Source of the DNA: Bacteroidota bacterium
GTDB lineage: Bacteria > Bacteroidota > Bacteroidia > Bacteroidales > CG2-30-32-10
Assembly (NCBI GenBank): GCA_013377115.1
Contig: JACAAW010000006.1
Location: 1-60,919, forward strand
DNA length: 60,919 nucleotides
Direction of reading: 5' to 3'
In this document: positions 42,240 through 50,053 of the stretch, piece by piece
Numbering within the stretch: position 1 is the stretch's first letter
How the letters are laid out: the number at the start of each line of letters is the position of its first letter
Made by a program: the position numbers and the translations under genes
The notes under the pieces: model-generated
Databases searched by the model: none
Told to the model about the DNA's origin: nothing
Seen by the model: the letters and a program-made list of their open reading frames with translations, nothing else

Positions 42240-42389
42240 ATGAAAAAGATTCGCTTTTATTTGATTGCAGTTGCTTGTATTTTGTTTTTAGCAAGTTGTC
42301 ATGGATCTAAACATAGACCAAAGCATCGTAAATGCGACTGTCCTACTTTCACAATAGCTAAAACTGCTGCTACTTTAAAAACTGCTTAA
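42240..42389 (+). CDS. Small 49-residue lipoprotein
   Basis: 49 residues. MKKIRFYLIAVACILFLASC is a complete lipoprotein signal with lipidated Cys at 20, leaving a 30-residue mature peptide rich in Lys, His and Arg (HGSKHRPKHRKCDCP) and then a TA-rich tail. The CDCP pair and the His residues could bind a metal, though that is speculation. A -7 element lies 34 bases upstream, which supports a real gene. The start of the SprT-like gene follows its stop by one base, so they are translationally coupled. Family not recognised. Confidence 0.65.
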   Translation: MKKIRFYLIAVACILFLASCHGSKHRPKHRKCDCPTFTIAKTAATLKTA

Positions 42390-42390
42390 A

Positions 42391-43008
42391 TTGCATTCTA
42401 GAGATTATTTTACTGATAATTTAAAAAAATATTTACCGGAGAATTCAATAAATTCTATCGTTGATTTAATTTTTAAATACAAAATTCATTTAAAAATTAC
42501 GAAGGCAAGGAGTTCAAAATTAGGAGATTACCGGCCGCCAATTAGAACCAAGTTTCATCAGATTTCTGTGAATGAAGATTTAGGAAAATATCATTTCTTA
42601 ATTGTTCTTCTTCATGAAATTGCTCATTTAATTGTTTGGGAGCAACATTATAGAAAAGCATTGCCTCATGGAAAAGAGTGGAAAGCTGAATTCAAAAAAA
42701 TAATACTCCCATTTTTAAATTTAAGTATTTTTCCAGAGGAAATTTTAGAAGCATTAATTGTTTTTGTAAAAAGTTCTTTTTCATCAAGTAATGCTGAATT
42801 AAACTTGAATCGTGCTCTAAAAAAGGATTTAAATGGTAGCGATATTTTAATTGAAGATATTCCAGATAACACTGTTTTTAGTTATTCCGGCACAAAAACC
42901 TTTGTGAGGTTACAAACTGTAAAAAAGAGAATTAAATGTAGATGCCTCGAAAATAATCGAATGTATTTATTTAATCCACTTACCAAAATTATTCTAATTG
43001 ATAAATAG
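42391..43008 (+). CDS. SprT-like zinc metalloprotease-fold protein
   Basis: 205 residues from a TTG at 42391; no ATG occurs before residue about 192, so a non-ATG start is required. The zinc motif is HEIAH (H75, E76, H79) with the third ligand H93 in PHGKEW, as in SprT/Spartan-like domains. The C-terminal part has the small beta region with IKCRCLENNRMYLFNP, where the Cys pair resembles the zinc-ribbon remnant of the family. Eukaryotic Spartan cleaves DNA-protein crosslinks; bacterial SprT function is unproven. It starts one base after the small lipoprotein gene and precedes a mannose-1-phosphate guanylyltransferase gene. Confidence 0.85.
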   Translation: MHSRDYFTDNLKKYLPENSINSIVDLIFKYKIHLKITKARSSKLGDYRPPIRTKFHQISVNEDLGKYHFLIVLLHEIAHLIVWEQHYRKALPHGKEWKAEFKKIILPFLNLSIFPEEILEALIVFVKSSFSSSNAELNLNRALKKDLNGSDILIEDIPDNTVFSYSGTKTFVRLQTVKKRIKCRCLENNRMYLFNPLTKIILIDK

Positions 43009-43111
43009 GGTGAAGATCTCAATTGTCAGTGTTTTTAGCGAATTGATTAATTAAAAATTTAATACTGTTGACACTTTTAAGGAAAAATTTTCATTTTTTT
43101 TAAAGTTTTAT

Positions 43112-43119
43112 TACCTTTG
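43112..43119 (+). promoter_or_regulatory. -7 element (TACCTTTG) of the guanylyltransferase gene
   Basis: TACCTTTG matches TAnnTTTG, 42 bases before the ATG at 43162. No well-spaced -33 TTG was seen. Confidence 0.5.
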
Positions 43120-43161
43120 CCTCCCTTGAATTAAAATAATTGAATTACCTACAATTGAATA

Positions 43162-44253
43162 ATGAATAAAAACAATTATTGCGTGATTATGGCAGGAGGA
43201 ATCGGTACTAGATTCTGGCCAATTAGTAAAACATCTCATCCAAAACAGTTTATTGACATACTTGGTACTGGTAAATCGCTCATCAGACAAACCTATGATC
43301 GGTTTCTAAATGTTTGCTTGAAAGAAAATATTTACATTGTAACCAACGAAATATATAAGAATCTTGTTTTAGAACAAATTCCAGGAATTTCAGTCGATCA
43401 AATTATTTGCGAGCCAACACGCAGAAATACAGCACCTTGTATTGCTTATGCAAGTTATAAAATTGCACAAATTAATCCTGATGCAAATATTGTTGTTGCA
43501 CCTTCTGATCATATTATCTTAAAAGAAGAAAATTTTATTGAAATTATTGAAGCTGCTTTAAAGGCTACTGCTAAAAATAATTGGTTATTAACTCTAGGAA
43601 TTACACCAAGTAGACCAGATACTGGTTATGGTTATATTCAATTCAATCAGGATTCTTGTTATTTAGAAGAAGATAAAATTAAAAAAGTAAAGACATTTAC
43701 TGAAAAGCCAGGCTTAGAAATGGCACAGTCGTTTTTACAAAGTGGCGATTTCCTTTGGAATTCCGGAATTTTCATTTGGTCATTGAAAAGTATCCTTAAA
43801 GCATTTGAAGAATATTTACCAGAAATTGCTACTAGTTTTATTGAGGGAAACTCAAAATACAATACTCCAGAAGAAGAAGGTTTTATTAAAGAAACCTATA
43901 CCATTTGCAAAAGCATTTCCATCGATTATGGAATTATGGAAAAAGCTGATAATGTTTACGTTTTGCGCTCGGATTTTGGTTGGTCGGATTTAGGAACCTG
44001 GGGTTCCTTATACGATACGCGCGAAAAAAATGCAGATGGTAATACTATTGTTGGCAAGAATGTAATCGTTTATGATTCAAAGAATTGTATAGTAAATATG
44101 CCAAATGAAAAACTTGTTGTTATGCAAGGACTTGAAGGTTACATAGTTGTAGAATCAGACAATATTTTATTGATTTGTAAAAAGACTGATGAACAGCAAA
44201 TTAGATCATTTGTAAATGATGTAAAAGTTGAAAAAGGAGAGCAATTCGTTTAG
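43162..44253 (+). CDS. manC: Mannose-1-phosphate guanylyltransferase
   Basis: 363 residues. It forms GDP-mannose from mannose 1-phosphate and GTP for surface polysaccharide or glycoprotein synthesis. The nucleotidyltransferase loop is MAGGIGTRFWPISK (about 10-23). Then PKQF, EPTRRNTAPCIAYAS, VAPSDH, GYGYIQ, FTEKP, WNSGIFIW and SDFGWSDLGTW follow in family order. The protein lacks the C-terminal cupin isomerase domain of bifunctional ManC/AlgA, so it is monofunctional. It has its own -7 element; no polysaccharide cluster adjoins it. Confidence 0.94.
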   Translation: MNKNNYCVIMAGGIGTRFWPISKTSHPKQFIDILGTGKSLIRQTYDRFLNVCLKENIYIVTNEIYKNLVLEQIPGISVDQIICEPTRRNTAPCIAYASYKIAQINPDANIVVAPSDHIILKEENFIEIIEAALKATAKNNWLLTLGITPSRPDTGYGYIQFNQDSCYLEEDKIKKVKTFTEKPGLEMAQSFLQSGDFLWNSGIFIWSLKSILKAFEEYLPEIATSFIEGNSKYNTPEEEGFIKETYTICKSISIDYGIMEKADNVYVLRSDFGWSDLGTWGSLYDTREKNADGNTIVGKNVIVYDSKNCIVNMPNEKLVVMQGLEGYIVVESDNILLICKKTDEQQIRSFVNDVKVEKGEQFV

Positions 44254-44348
44254 AATCCTCTGATTAATATCAAGCTATTTTTGCAAAATAAATTCCTCTA
44301 ATATTCTTTTTTAGTTTAATTTAGTAGTGTTTTAATAATTACTATATT

Positions 44349-45845
44349 ATGATAAAAAGATATTTTCTCCTTTTTGTATTTTCATTATTTTTTTATTCAG
44401 GTTTTACTCAGAATTTTCAGATTTTCAAATCTGGTTATGATTTTTATTATAAAAATTCTTCTGGAAATTTAATGCCAGTTAGATGGGATGATGTTCAAAT
44501 TTCAGCATCTGACACCACATTTTTTTCTTTTAAATCGGTTCGTGATACCAGTGGATTTCAACATTGTGTCGATACAATAGGAGGCTCAATACTTGGCAAA
44601 AAAGCAATAAAATCGATCACAAATAAAGTTTCATTCCTAAATTTTCAAAATGATTCCATTTTCTTTTTCCCGGATGCAATAATCAATGATTCGTGGAGTT
44701 TGTATAATTTTCCTAATGGGTCCTATATTGAGGCGAAAATGACTTCATTGATTACCGACTCGGTTTTTAATAATTTGGATACCATTAAATTTTTTACTTT
44801 ACAGAAAAAAGATATTTCTGGAAATATTATTTCTAGTTCTTTCAATAACAAGCAAATATCTTTAGGAAAAAATAATGGCTTTATACAATTGTTTGATTTT
44901 TATTTATTTCCTAATGATGAGCAAATCTATACTTTAGCTGGAGAGAATTGGCCTGATGTTGGAAACCACAATATCTATCACCGACAAGTTTATGATTTTC
45001 AACCGGGAGATGAGTTTCATATCGATTTTGCCAATGTAAATAATAATCAAGGGGCCGCATCGACTTACATAAAGACAATAAAGAAATGTCTTTCGCGTAC
45101 TGATGATCATTGTGGAAATTCGGTGGCATATTTATGGGAAGAATGCAAAAAAACGGTGATTTCAATTAACAATCCTTTTTCAATTACCACAACTTTTCAA
45201 AATGATACAATCCAAGATTCCATCCATTTTGCTAATTTGGATTTCTTAAGATTTGATCATATTCCTACTGAGTATTTTCTTGATTCTTCTAATACCAATC
45301 TCTCTCCGAATATTTTAACAACATCTTCGCTATACCATGGAAGGACAATAAAATCCTTATTAGATATTCAATATTGGAATGATGGAAATTGTTGGTCAGG
45401 AGCAATAGTTGATCCAGGACCTCCTTATTATGATTATATTGAGGGTTGCGGTGGCCCTTATTATTCAACCATGCCTTGGTTTTTAGGGAATTATTCCAAA
45501 AACGTTCTGGTTTATTATAAAAAAGGAAATGAAATTTGGGGAACTCCTTTAGCTTCTGATTGTAATGCACTTGGAGTAGATGATTTCTTGGCTAATGATA
45601 TTGATGTTTCAGTTTTTCCCAATCCAGCATCCAATAAATTAAATTTTAGAATTGACAAATTTCCATCAAAAAATGAAATTAAAATCGAAATTTTTGATTT
45701 TACTGGAAAAAGTTTAATTGATATTTCTTCAAACAGCAATCAAATTGAAATCGGAACAGAAACCTTACCACCGGGATTGTATTTTTACACTTTGTCAATT
45801 GGTGATAAATTTATTAAATCCGATAAAATTGTAATTGTAAGATAA
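44349..45845 (+). CDS. Secreted protein with T9SS type A sorting domain
   Basis: 498 residues. Signal peptide MIKRYFLLFVFSLFFYSGFTQ. The body (about 22-415) is a beta-rich region with no recognised domain; it contains several Cys in pairs (about 225-265 and 330-365), plausible disulfides in an extracellular protein. The last about 80 residues are a T9SS type A domain: VFPNPASNKLNFRI, then IEIFDFTGKSL, PPGLYFYTL and IVIVR. It is therefore probably secreted through T9SS and anchored to surface polysaccharide. Function unknown. Confidence 0.85.
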   Translation: MIKRYFLLFVFSLFFYSGFTQNFQIFKSGYDFYYKNSSGNLMPVRWDDVQISASDTTFFSFKSVRDTSGFQHCVDTIGGSILGKKAIKSITNKVSFLNFQNDSIFFFPDAIINDSWSLYNFPNGSYIEAKMTSLITDSVFNNLDTIKFFTLQKKDISGNIISSSFNNKQISLGKNNGFIQLFDFYLFPNDEQIYTLAGENWPDVGNHNIYHRQVYDFQPGDEFHIDFANVNNNQGAASTYIKTIKKCLSRTDDHCGNSVAYLWEECKKTVISINNPFSITTTFQNDTIQDSIHFANLDFLRFDHIPTEYFLDSSNTNLSPNILTTSSLYHGRTIKSLLDIQYWNDGNCWSGAIVDPGPPYYDYIEGCGGPYYSTMPWFLGNYSKNVLVYYKKGNEIWGTPLASDCNALGVDDFLANDIDVSVFPNPASNKLNFRIDKFPSKNEIKIEIFDFTGKSLIDISSNSNQIEIGTETLPPGLYFYTLSIGDKFIKSDKIVIVR

Positions 45846-45881
45846 TTGCATATAATCAAATAATGGTTCTTAGAAATAATT

Positions 45882-47030
45882 ATGAGCAAAAACAGCTTTA
45901 ATAAAGAGGAACTTTTAGGTTATCCCAAGAATGAATTGGTTGATATTATTTTGCAATTAAAAAAGGATGCGCTTGCAATAGAACAAAGGAATACTGAACT
46001 AGAGGATGAAATTGATAGATGCCAAGAGGCTGAATCAAAATTTCATCTTCTTTTTGAAATGTCTGATGATGCAATTTTAGTAATAGAAAAAGGCAAATTC
46101 GTTGACTGCAATAAAGCCGTAGTAAAAATGCTTGGCTACGAAAATAAGGAGCAATTTTTAAATACTCACCCTTCCGAACTTTCTCCAAAACGCCAGCCTG
46201 ATGGAAAGCTTTCTCATCAAAAAGCTGAAGAAATGATGAGGTTAGCCCGAAAAAACGGAAGTCATCATTTTGAATGGATTCATACGAAACTCAATGGGGA
46301 AGATTTTCCTGTTGAAGTATGGTTATCAGCAACAAAATTCAAAGGAAAATATCTGATAAATACCATTTGGCGTGATTTGTCTGAAAGAAAAAGAACGGAA
46401 CTTGAGCTAAATAAAAATTTCAGGGAAAGAGAGGTTTTGTTACAAGAAATTCATCACCGCGTTAAAAACAATCTCCAGATTATCATCAGTTTACTTCGTC
46501 TTCAAAAAAGCAAAATCAATTCGGATGAAATACAGTATCATTTTACTGAAGTAATTAATCGTATTTTGGTCATTTCTTCTGTTCATCAAAAGCTTTATCA
46601 GGAAAAAGTATTGGCACGCATTAATCTAAAATCTTATTTAGTCGAGCTTTCTGAGGAAATAAAACATTCTTCAAAGCGCTTCGAAATAGTTGAAATTCAG
46701 ATAGATACGGATGTTGTTGATGTTGGTTTGAAAACCATAGTTCCATTAGGCCTGCTTGTTAATGAATTGATATATAACTCATTAAAGCATTCATTTGCAA
46801 GTCAAAAATCGCCAAAAATAAGTATTTCTTTAATAGTCGAAAATAGTAGTTCATTCATATTCAAATACCTAGACAATGGAAATTCAACAATGGTAAATAA
46901 TTCACCACAGGATTTTGGTGTTGAATTAATTGAAATTCTTGTTCAACAATTGGAAGGAAATTTGCAAAAAACAATTGGTAAAACTGGATCCAACTATTTA
47001 ATTAATATTAAAAATTTGGACAAACTTTAG
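45882..47030 (+). CDS. Cytoplasmic PAS / HisKA_2 sensor histidine kinase
   Basis: 382 residues with no transmembrane segment. An N-terminal coiled-coil stretch (about 10-48) precedes one PAS domain (about 50-170; DAILVIEKGKFVDCNKA, WRDLSERKR). The HisKA_2 dimerisation domain contains EIHHRVKNNLQ, with the phosphoacceptor probably H192, followed by LLRLQKSK. The ATPase domain shows LGLLVNELIYNSLKHSF and a shortened GHKL region (YLDNGN, FGVELIEILVQQL). No receiver or regulator gene is adjacent. The input signal and partner are unknown. Confidence 0.9.
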   Translation: MSKNSFNKEELLGYPKNELVDIILQLKKDALAIEQRNTELEDEIDRCQEAESKFHLLFEMSDDAILVIEKGKFVDCNKAVVKMLGYENKEQFLNTHPSELSPKRQPDGKLSHQKAEEMMRLARKNGSHHFEWIHTKLNGEDFPVEVWLSATKFKGKYLINTIWRDLSERKRTELELNKNFREREVLLQEIHHRVKNNLQIIISLLRLQKSKINSDEIQYHFTEVINRILVISSVHQKLYQEKVLARINLKSYLVELSEEIKHSSKRFEIVEIQIDTDVVDVGLKTIVPLGLLVNELIYNSLKHSFASQKSPKISISLIVENSSSFIFKYLDNGNSTMVNNSPQDFGVELIEILVQQLEGNLQKTIGKTGSNYLINIKNLDKL

Positions 47031-47064
47031 TCTTTGTATCAAATTAATTTGATTACTAATTGTT

Positions 47065-47097
47065 TTTGAGCTTGTTAAAAATAATTTTCTATATTTG
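47065..47097 (+). promoter_or_regulatory. Bacteroidota promoter, TTTG-N21-TATATTTG
   Basis: TTTG at 47065-47068, a 21-base spacer and TATATTTG at 47090-47097: the only site in the window found with both elements perfect and well spaced. Transcription would begin near 47103, about 23 bases before the ATG of the beta-helix gene. Confidence 0.7.
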
Positions 47098-47125
47098 CTA
47101 AATAGATTCATTAATTCCTCTATTT

Positions 47126-49924
47126 ATGAAGCATAGATACTCCTCAAGAATCCTTTTCATTGCTATTTTTTTTCTTTTTTCCCAAATTGTTTTTTCTAAC
47201 ACTTACACGGTAAGCAATACCAATGATGCCGGTGCTGGCTCACTTCGTGAAGCAATTGGTTTAGCCAACTCCAATCCAGGTCCAGATAATATTTATTTTA
47301 ATATCCCGCTCGCGGATGCCGGATATAATGCAGGTACAGGAACTTGGACAATTAATGTAGTAACATTATGGCCAATGGTTTTGGGCGGTTATACCAATAT
47401 TGATGCTACAAGTCAAACCACAAATCAGGGAAATACCAATTTAAACGGACCGGAAATCGCCATTCAGGGAAATGGAACTTTGGACTATTCCTTCAACCTT
47501 GTTTCTCCAAACAACACAGTCAAAGGTTTTATTGTTAATGGCTTTAATTACGGAATTTTGGTTTATAATTCCACTGCCACTGGGAATCAAATAAATGGAA
47601 ATTATATTGGAACCAACTATAATGGAACAATTGCGGCCGCAATAACCAATCAATATGGAATCGCACTCTCAGGAAGTGCTACAACCACAACAATAATGAA
47701 CAATCTTATTTCTGGGAATGCAATGGGTGGAATTGGTTTAACGGCTTCTAATTCAAACATTTTTAAAGGAAATAAAATTGGAACTGATAGAACTGGAATG
47801 AATAAAATTCCAAATCCATATGGAATAGCTATTGATAATTCTTCGAACAATACTGTTGGAGGTAACTCTGCCGCAACAAGAAATATTATTTCTGGAAATA
47901 TCAGTGCTGGAATTGTAATAAACGGAACTGTTTCATCAGGGAATATTATAACTGGAAACTATATTGGAACAAACGTAAATGGAACTGATTCACTACCTAA
48001 CGACAATGGAATAATTTTGGCTGGTTCCAATAGCACAACAATTGGTGGTAGTTCGAGCAATTTAAGAAATATTATTTCTGGAAACTATTTGGCCGGAATC
48101 GTATTAAATGGAACTGGTACCAGATTAAATAGTATTAAGGGGAATTTTATTGGAACTGCTGTCACAGGAATGCAACATTTGAGCAATCATACTGGAATTA
48201 TTGTAAAAGCTCAAAGCAATTTAAACACAATTGGTGGCACATCAACAGGAGAAAGAAATGTTATTTCAGGAAATATTGAAATTGGAGTTTATATTGAAGC
48301 CAGTGATAGCAATGTCGTTGTGAATAATTTTCTTGGGCCTGATTCCACAGGAATGAATGCGTTTAAAATTGGAGACTCTTTGGTACAGGCAAATGGAATA
48401 GAATTAAATACCGTCGCAAAACGGAATACAATCGGTGGCTCTAATGCCAATACAAGAAATATCATTTCTGGAAATCGTGTTTACGGATTGATTTATTATG
48501 GAAATTGCTCTTATAACAACACTTCTGGAAATTATATCGGAACCAATGTTACTGGCAATGCCGCTTTACCAAATGCAACTGGAATCTGCGTGGATGCCGG
48601 TTCCAACCACAATCAGATGAATAATAATTTGCTGTCAGGAAATAAAAGTTATGGAATCTTTTTCGTAACGACCAACACTTACTATAATGAATTCAAAGGA
48701 AATATAGTTGGACTCAATGCTGCAGGAACCGATACCATTCCAAACGATATTGGTGTTGTATTAGTTGCAGGAACTCGTTACAATCAAATTGGTGGGCTCA
48801 ATGCAGGAGAAAGAAATATTATTTCGGGAAATCGTTATGATGGGATTGAGATCGCCGATAATGGAACCAAGTTCAACCAAATTATAGGAAATTATATTGG
48901 AACCGACATTACCGGAACCATTGCAAAACCAAATGAAAATGGAATTGGAATGGCTACCAACCCAAAATTCAATACTATCGACCAAAACGTAATTAGTGGA
49001 AACGACCGGATGGGAATCATTATTTTTGAATTTGCGGATAGCAATACCATTTCAAATAACAAAATAGGATCCAACGCTTCAGGAACCGCTGCATTGAGTA
49101 ATCATTCTTGCGGAATTGTCCTTTTGCAGGGTGCTTCCAATAATATTATTGGTCCAAATAATACTATTGCGTTTAATGATTCTGTTGGTGTTTTGGTTGT
49201 TGACAATAATACAATTCAAAATAGAATCACAGAGAATTCAATTCATGATAATGGTTTTTTTGGAATTGATTTGGCACCTTATGGTCCGACACCAAACGAT
49301 GCTGGAGATGCTGATTCTGGTCCGAATTTGTTAATGAATTATCCAGTAATTTCTACAAGTGTTTATGATCCAGCAAACAGTTTAACTTGGTTAACGGGAA
49401 CCATCGATTATTCCTACCAGAGTCCATTAGGAATTAAAATTGAAGTTTTTAAATCAGACAATGATCCTTTTGGATTTGGCGAAGGAGAAGTTTATTTGGG
49501 TTCGGCCATTGTTGATGCAAGTGGAAACTGGGCAACAAATTTTCCTGGTGTAACTCAAGCTGATAATTTAACAGCAACGGCTATTGATTTGGCTGGAAAT
49601 ACTTCTGAGTTCTCAGCAAATACAAGTATTGTTGTTGGAATAAAAGAAAACACCAATTCAAACTTTTCATTTTTTCCAAATCCTGTTATCGACAATTTCA
49701 CGATCAATTATTCTTCAGCAAAGGATTCTAAAATTGAAATAAACCTTTATGAACCCAATGGAAAATTGATTGGCAATTTATTCTCTGGAGATTTAAAAAC
49801 AGGCAATAATAGATTAAATCTTAGCATTAATAAATTTTCAAATTTAACTACCGGTATTTATTTTTTAAATATCATCTCGAATGAGGGTAAAAGTGAAATG
49901 AGGAAAATTTCGGTGATTAAATAA
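47126..49924 (+). CDS. T9SS-exported right-handed beta-helix repeat protein (9 repeats)
   Basis: 932 residues. Signal peptide MKHRYSSRILFIAIFFLFSQIVFS. The mature start TYTVSNTNDAGAGSLREAI is a CSLREA-type entry to a parallel beta-helix. Nine copies of a 62-residue unit follow (about 165-720), each with the pattern GNYIGTNVNGT..LPN..GI, NTIGG, RNIISGN and GI. Then comes a PNDAGDADSGPN segment shared with the next gene, an Ig-like domain, and a T9SS type A sorting domain (FFPNPVIDNFTINY ... TGIYFLNI ... MRKISVIK). Right-handed beta-helices usually bind or cut polysaccharides; catalytic residues were not identified. It is probably a surface adhesin or glycan-binding protein. It has the clearest promoter in the window. 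Confidence 0.9.
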   Translation: MKHRYSSRILFIAIFFLFSQIVFSNTYTVSNTNDAGAGSLREAIGLANSNPGPDNIYFNIPLADAGYNAGTGTWTINVVTLWPMVLGGYTNIDATSQTTNQGNTNLNGPEIAIQGNGTLDYSFNLVSPNNTVKGFIVNGFNYGILVYNSTATGNQINGNYIGTNYNGTIAAAITNQYGIALSGSATTTTIMNNLISGNAMGGIGLTASNSNIFKGNKIGTDRTGMNKIPNPYGIAIDNSSNNTVGGNSAATRNIISGNISAGIVINGTVSSGNIITGNYIGTNVNGTDSLPNDNGIILAGSNSTTIGGSSSNLRNIISGNYLAGIVLNGTGTRLNSIKGNFIGTAVTGMQHLSNHTGIIVKAQSNLNTIGGTSTGERNVISGNIEIGVYIEASDSNVVVNNFLGPDSTGMNAFKIGDSLVQANGIELNTVAKRNTIGGSNANTRNIISGNRVYGLIYYGNCSYNNTSGNYIGTNVTGNAALPNATGICVDAGSNHNQMNNNLLSGNKSYGIFFVTTNTYYNEFKGNIVGLNAAGTDTIPNDIGVVLVAGTRYNQIGGLNAGERNIISGNRYDGIEIADNGTKFNQIIGNYIGTDITGTIAKPNENGIGMATNPKFNTIDQNVISGNDRMGIIIFEFADSNTISNNKIGSNASGTAALSNHSCGIVLLQGASNNIIGPNNTIAFNDSVGVLVVDNNTIQNRITENSIHDNGFFGIDLAPYGPTPNDAGDADSGPNLLMNYPVISTSVYDPANSLTWLTGTIDYSYQSPLGIKIEVFKSDNDPFGFGEGEVYLGSAIVDASGNWATNFPGVTQADNLTATAIDLAGNTSEFSANTSIVVGIKENTNSNFSFFPNPVIDNFTINYSSAKDSKIEINLYEPNGKLIGNLFSGDLKTGNNRLNLSINKFSNLTTGIYFLNIISNEGKSEMRKISVIK

Positions 49925-49958
49925 TTTATTTAATCCGTTTTGTATGGTTTTTTAATAG

Positions 49959-50001
49959 CCACGACCTTGACTTCGACAGGCTCAGCCACCGAAGGTCGTG
50001 G
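49959..50001. repeat. Intergenic palindromic repeat (REP-like hairpin)
   Basis: CCACGACCTT (49959-49968) and AAGGTCGTGG (49992-50001) are perfect 10-base inverted repeats around a 23-base loop containing CTTCGACAGGCTCAGCC. This loop resembles a sequence found in dispersed intergenic repeats of many genomes. It is markedly G+C-richer than its surroundings. It lies between the two beta-helix genes and may serve as a terminator for the first. Confidence 0.6.
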
Positions 50002-50053
50002 GTAATAATCGAAAAAAAAAAGGAGACTTTAGTCCCAAAACAAATTTATATTT

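Noticed and set aside
50020..50045. GACT/AGTC dyad before the second beta-helix gene
   Set aside because: The loop would be two bases, too small to fold.
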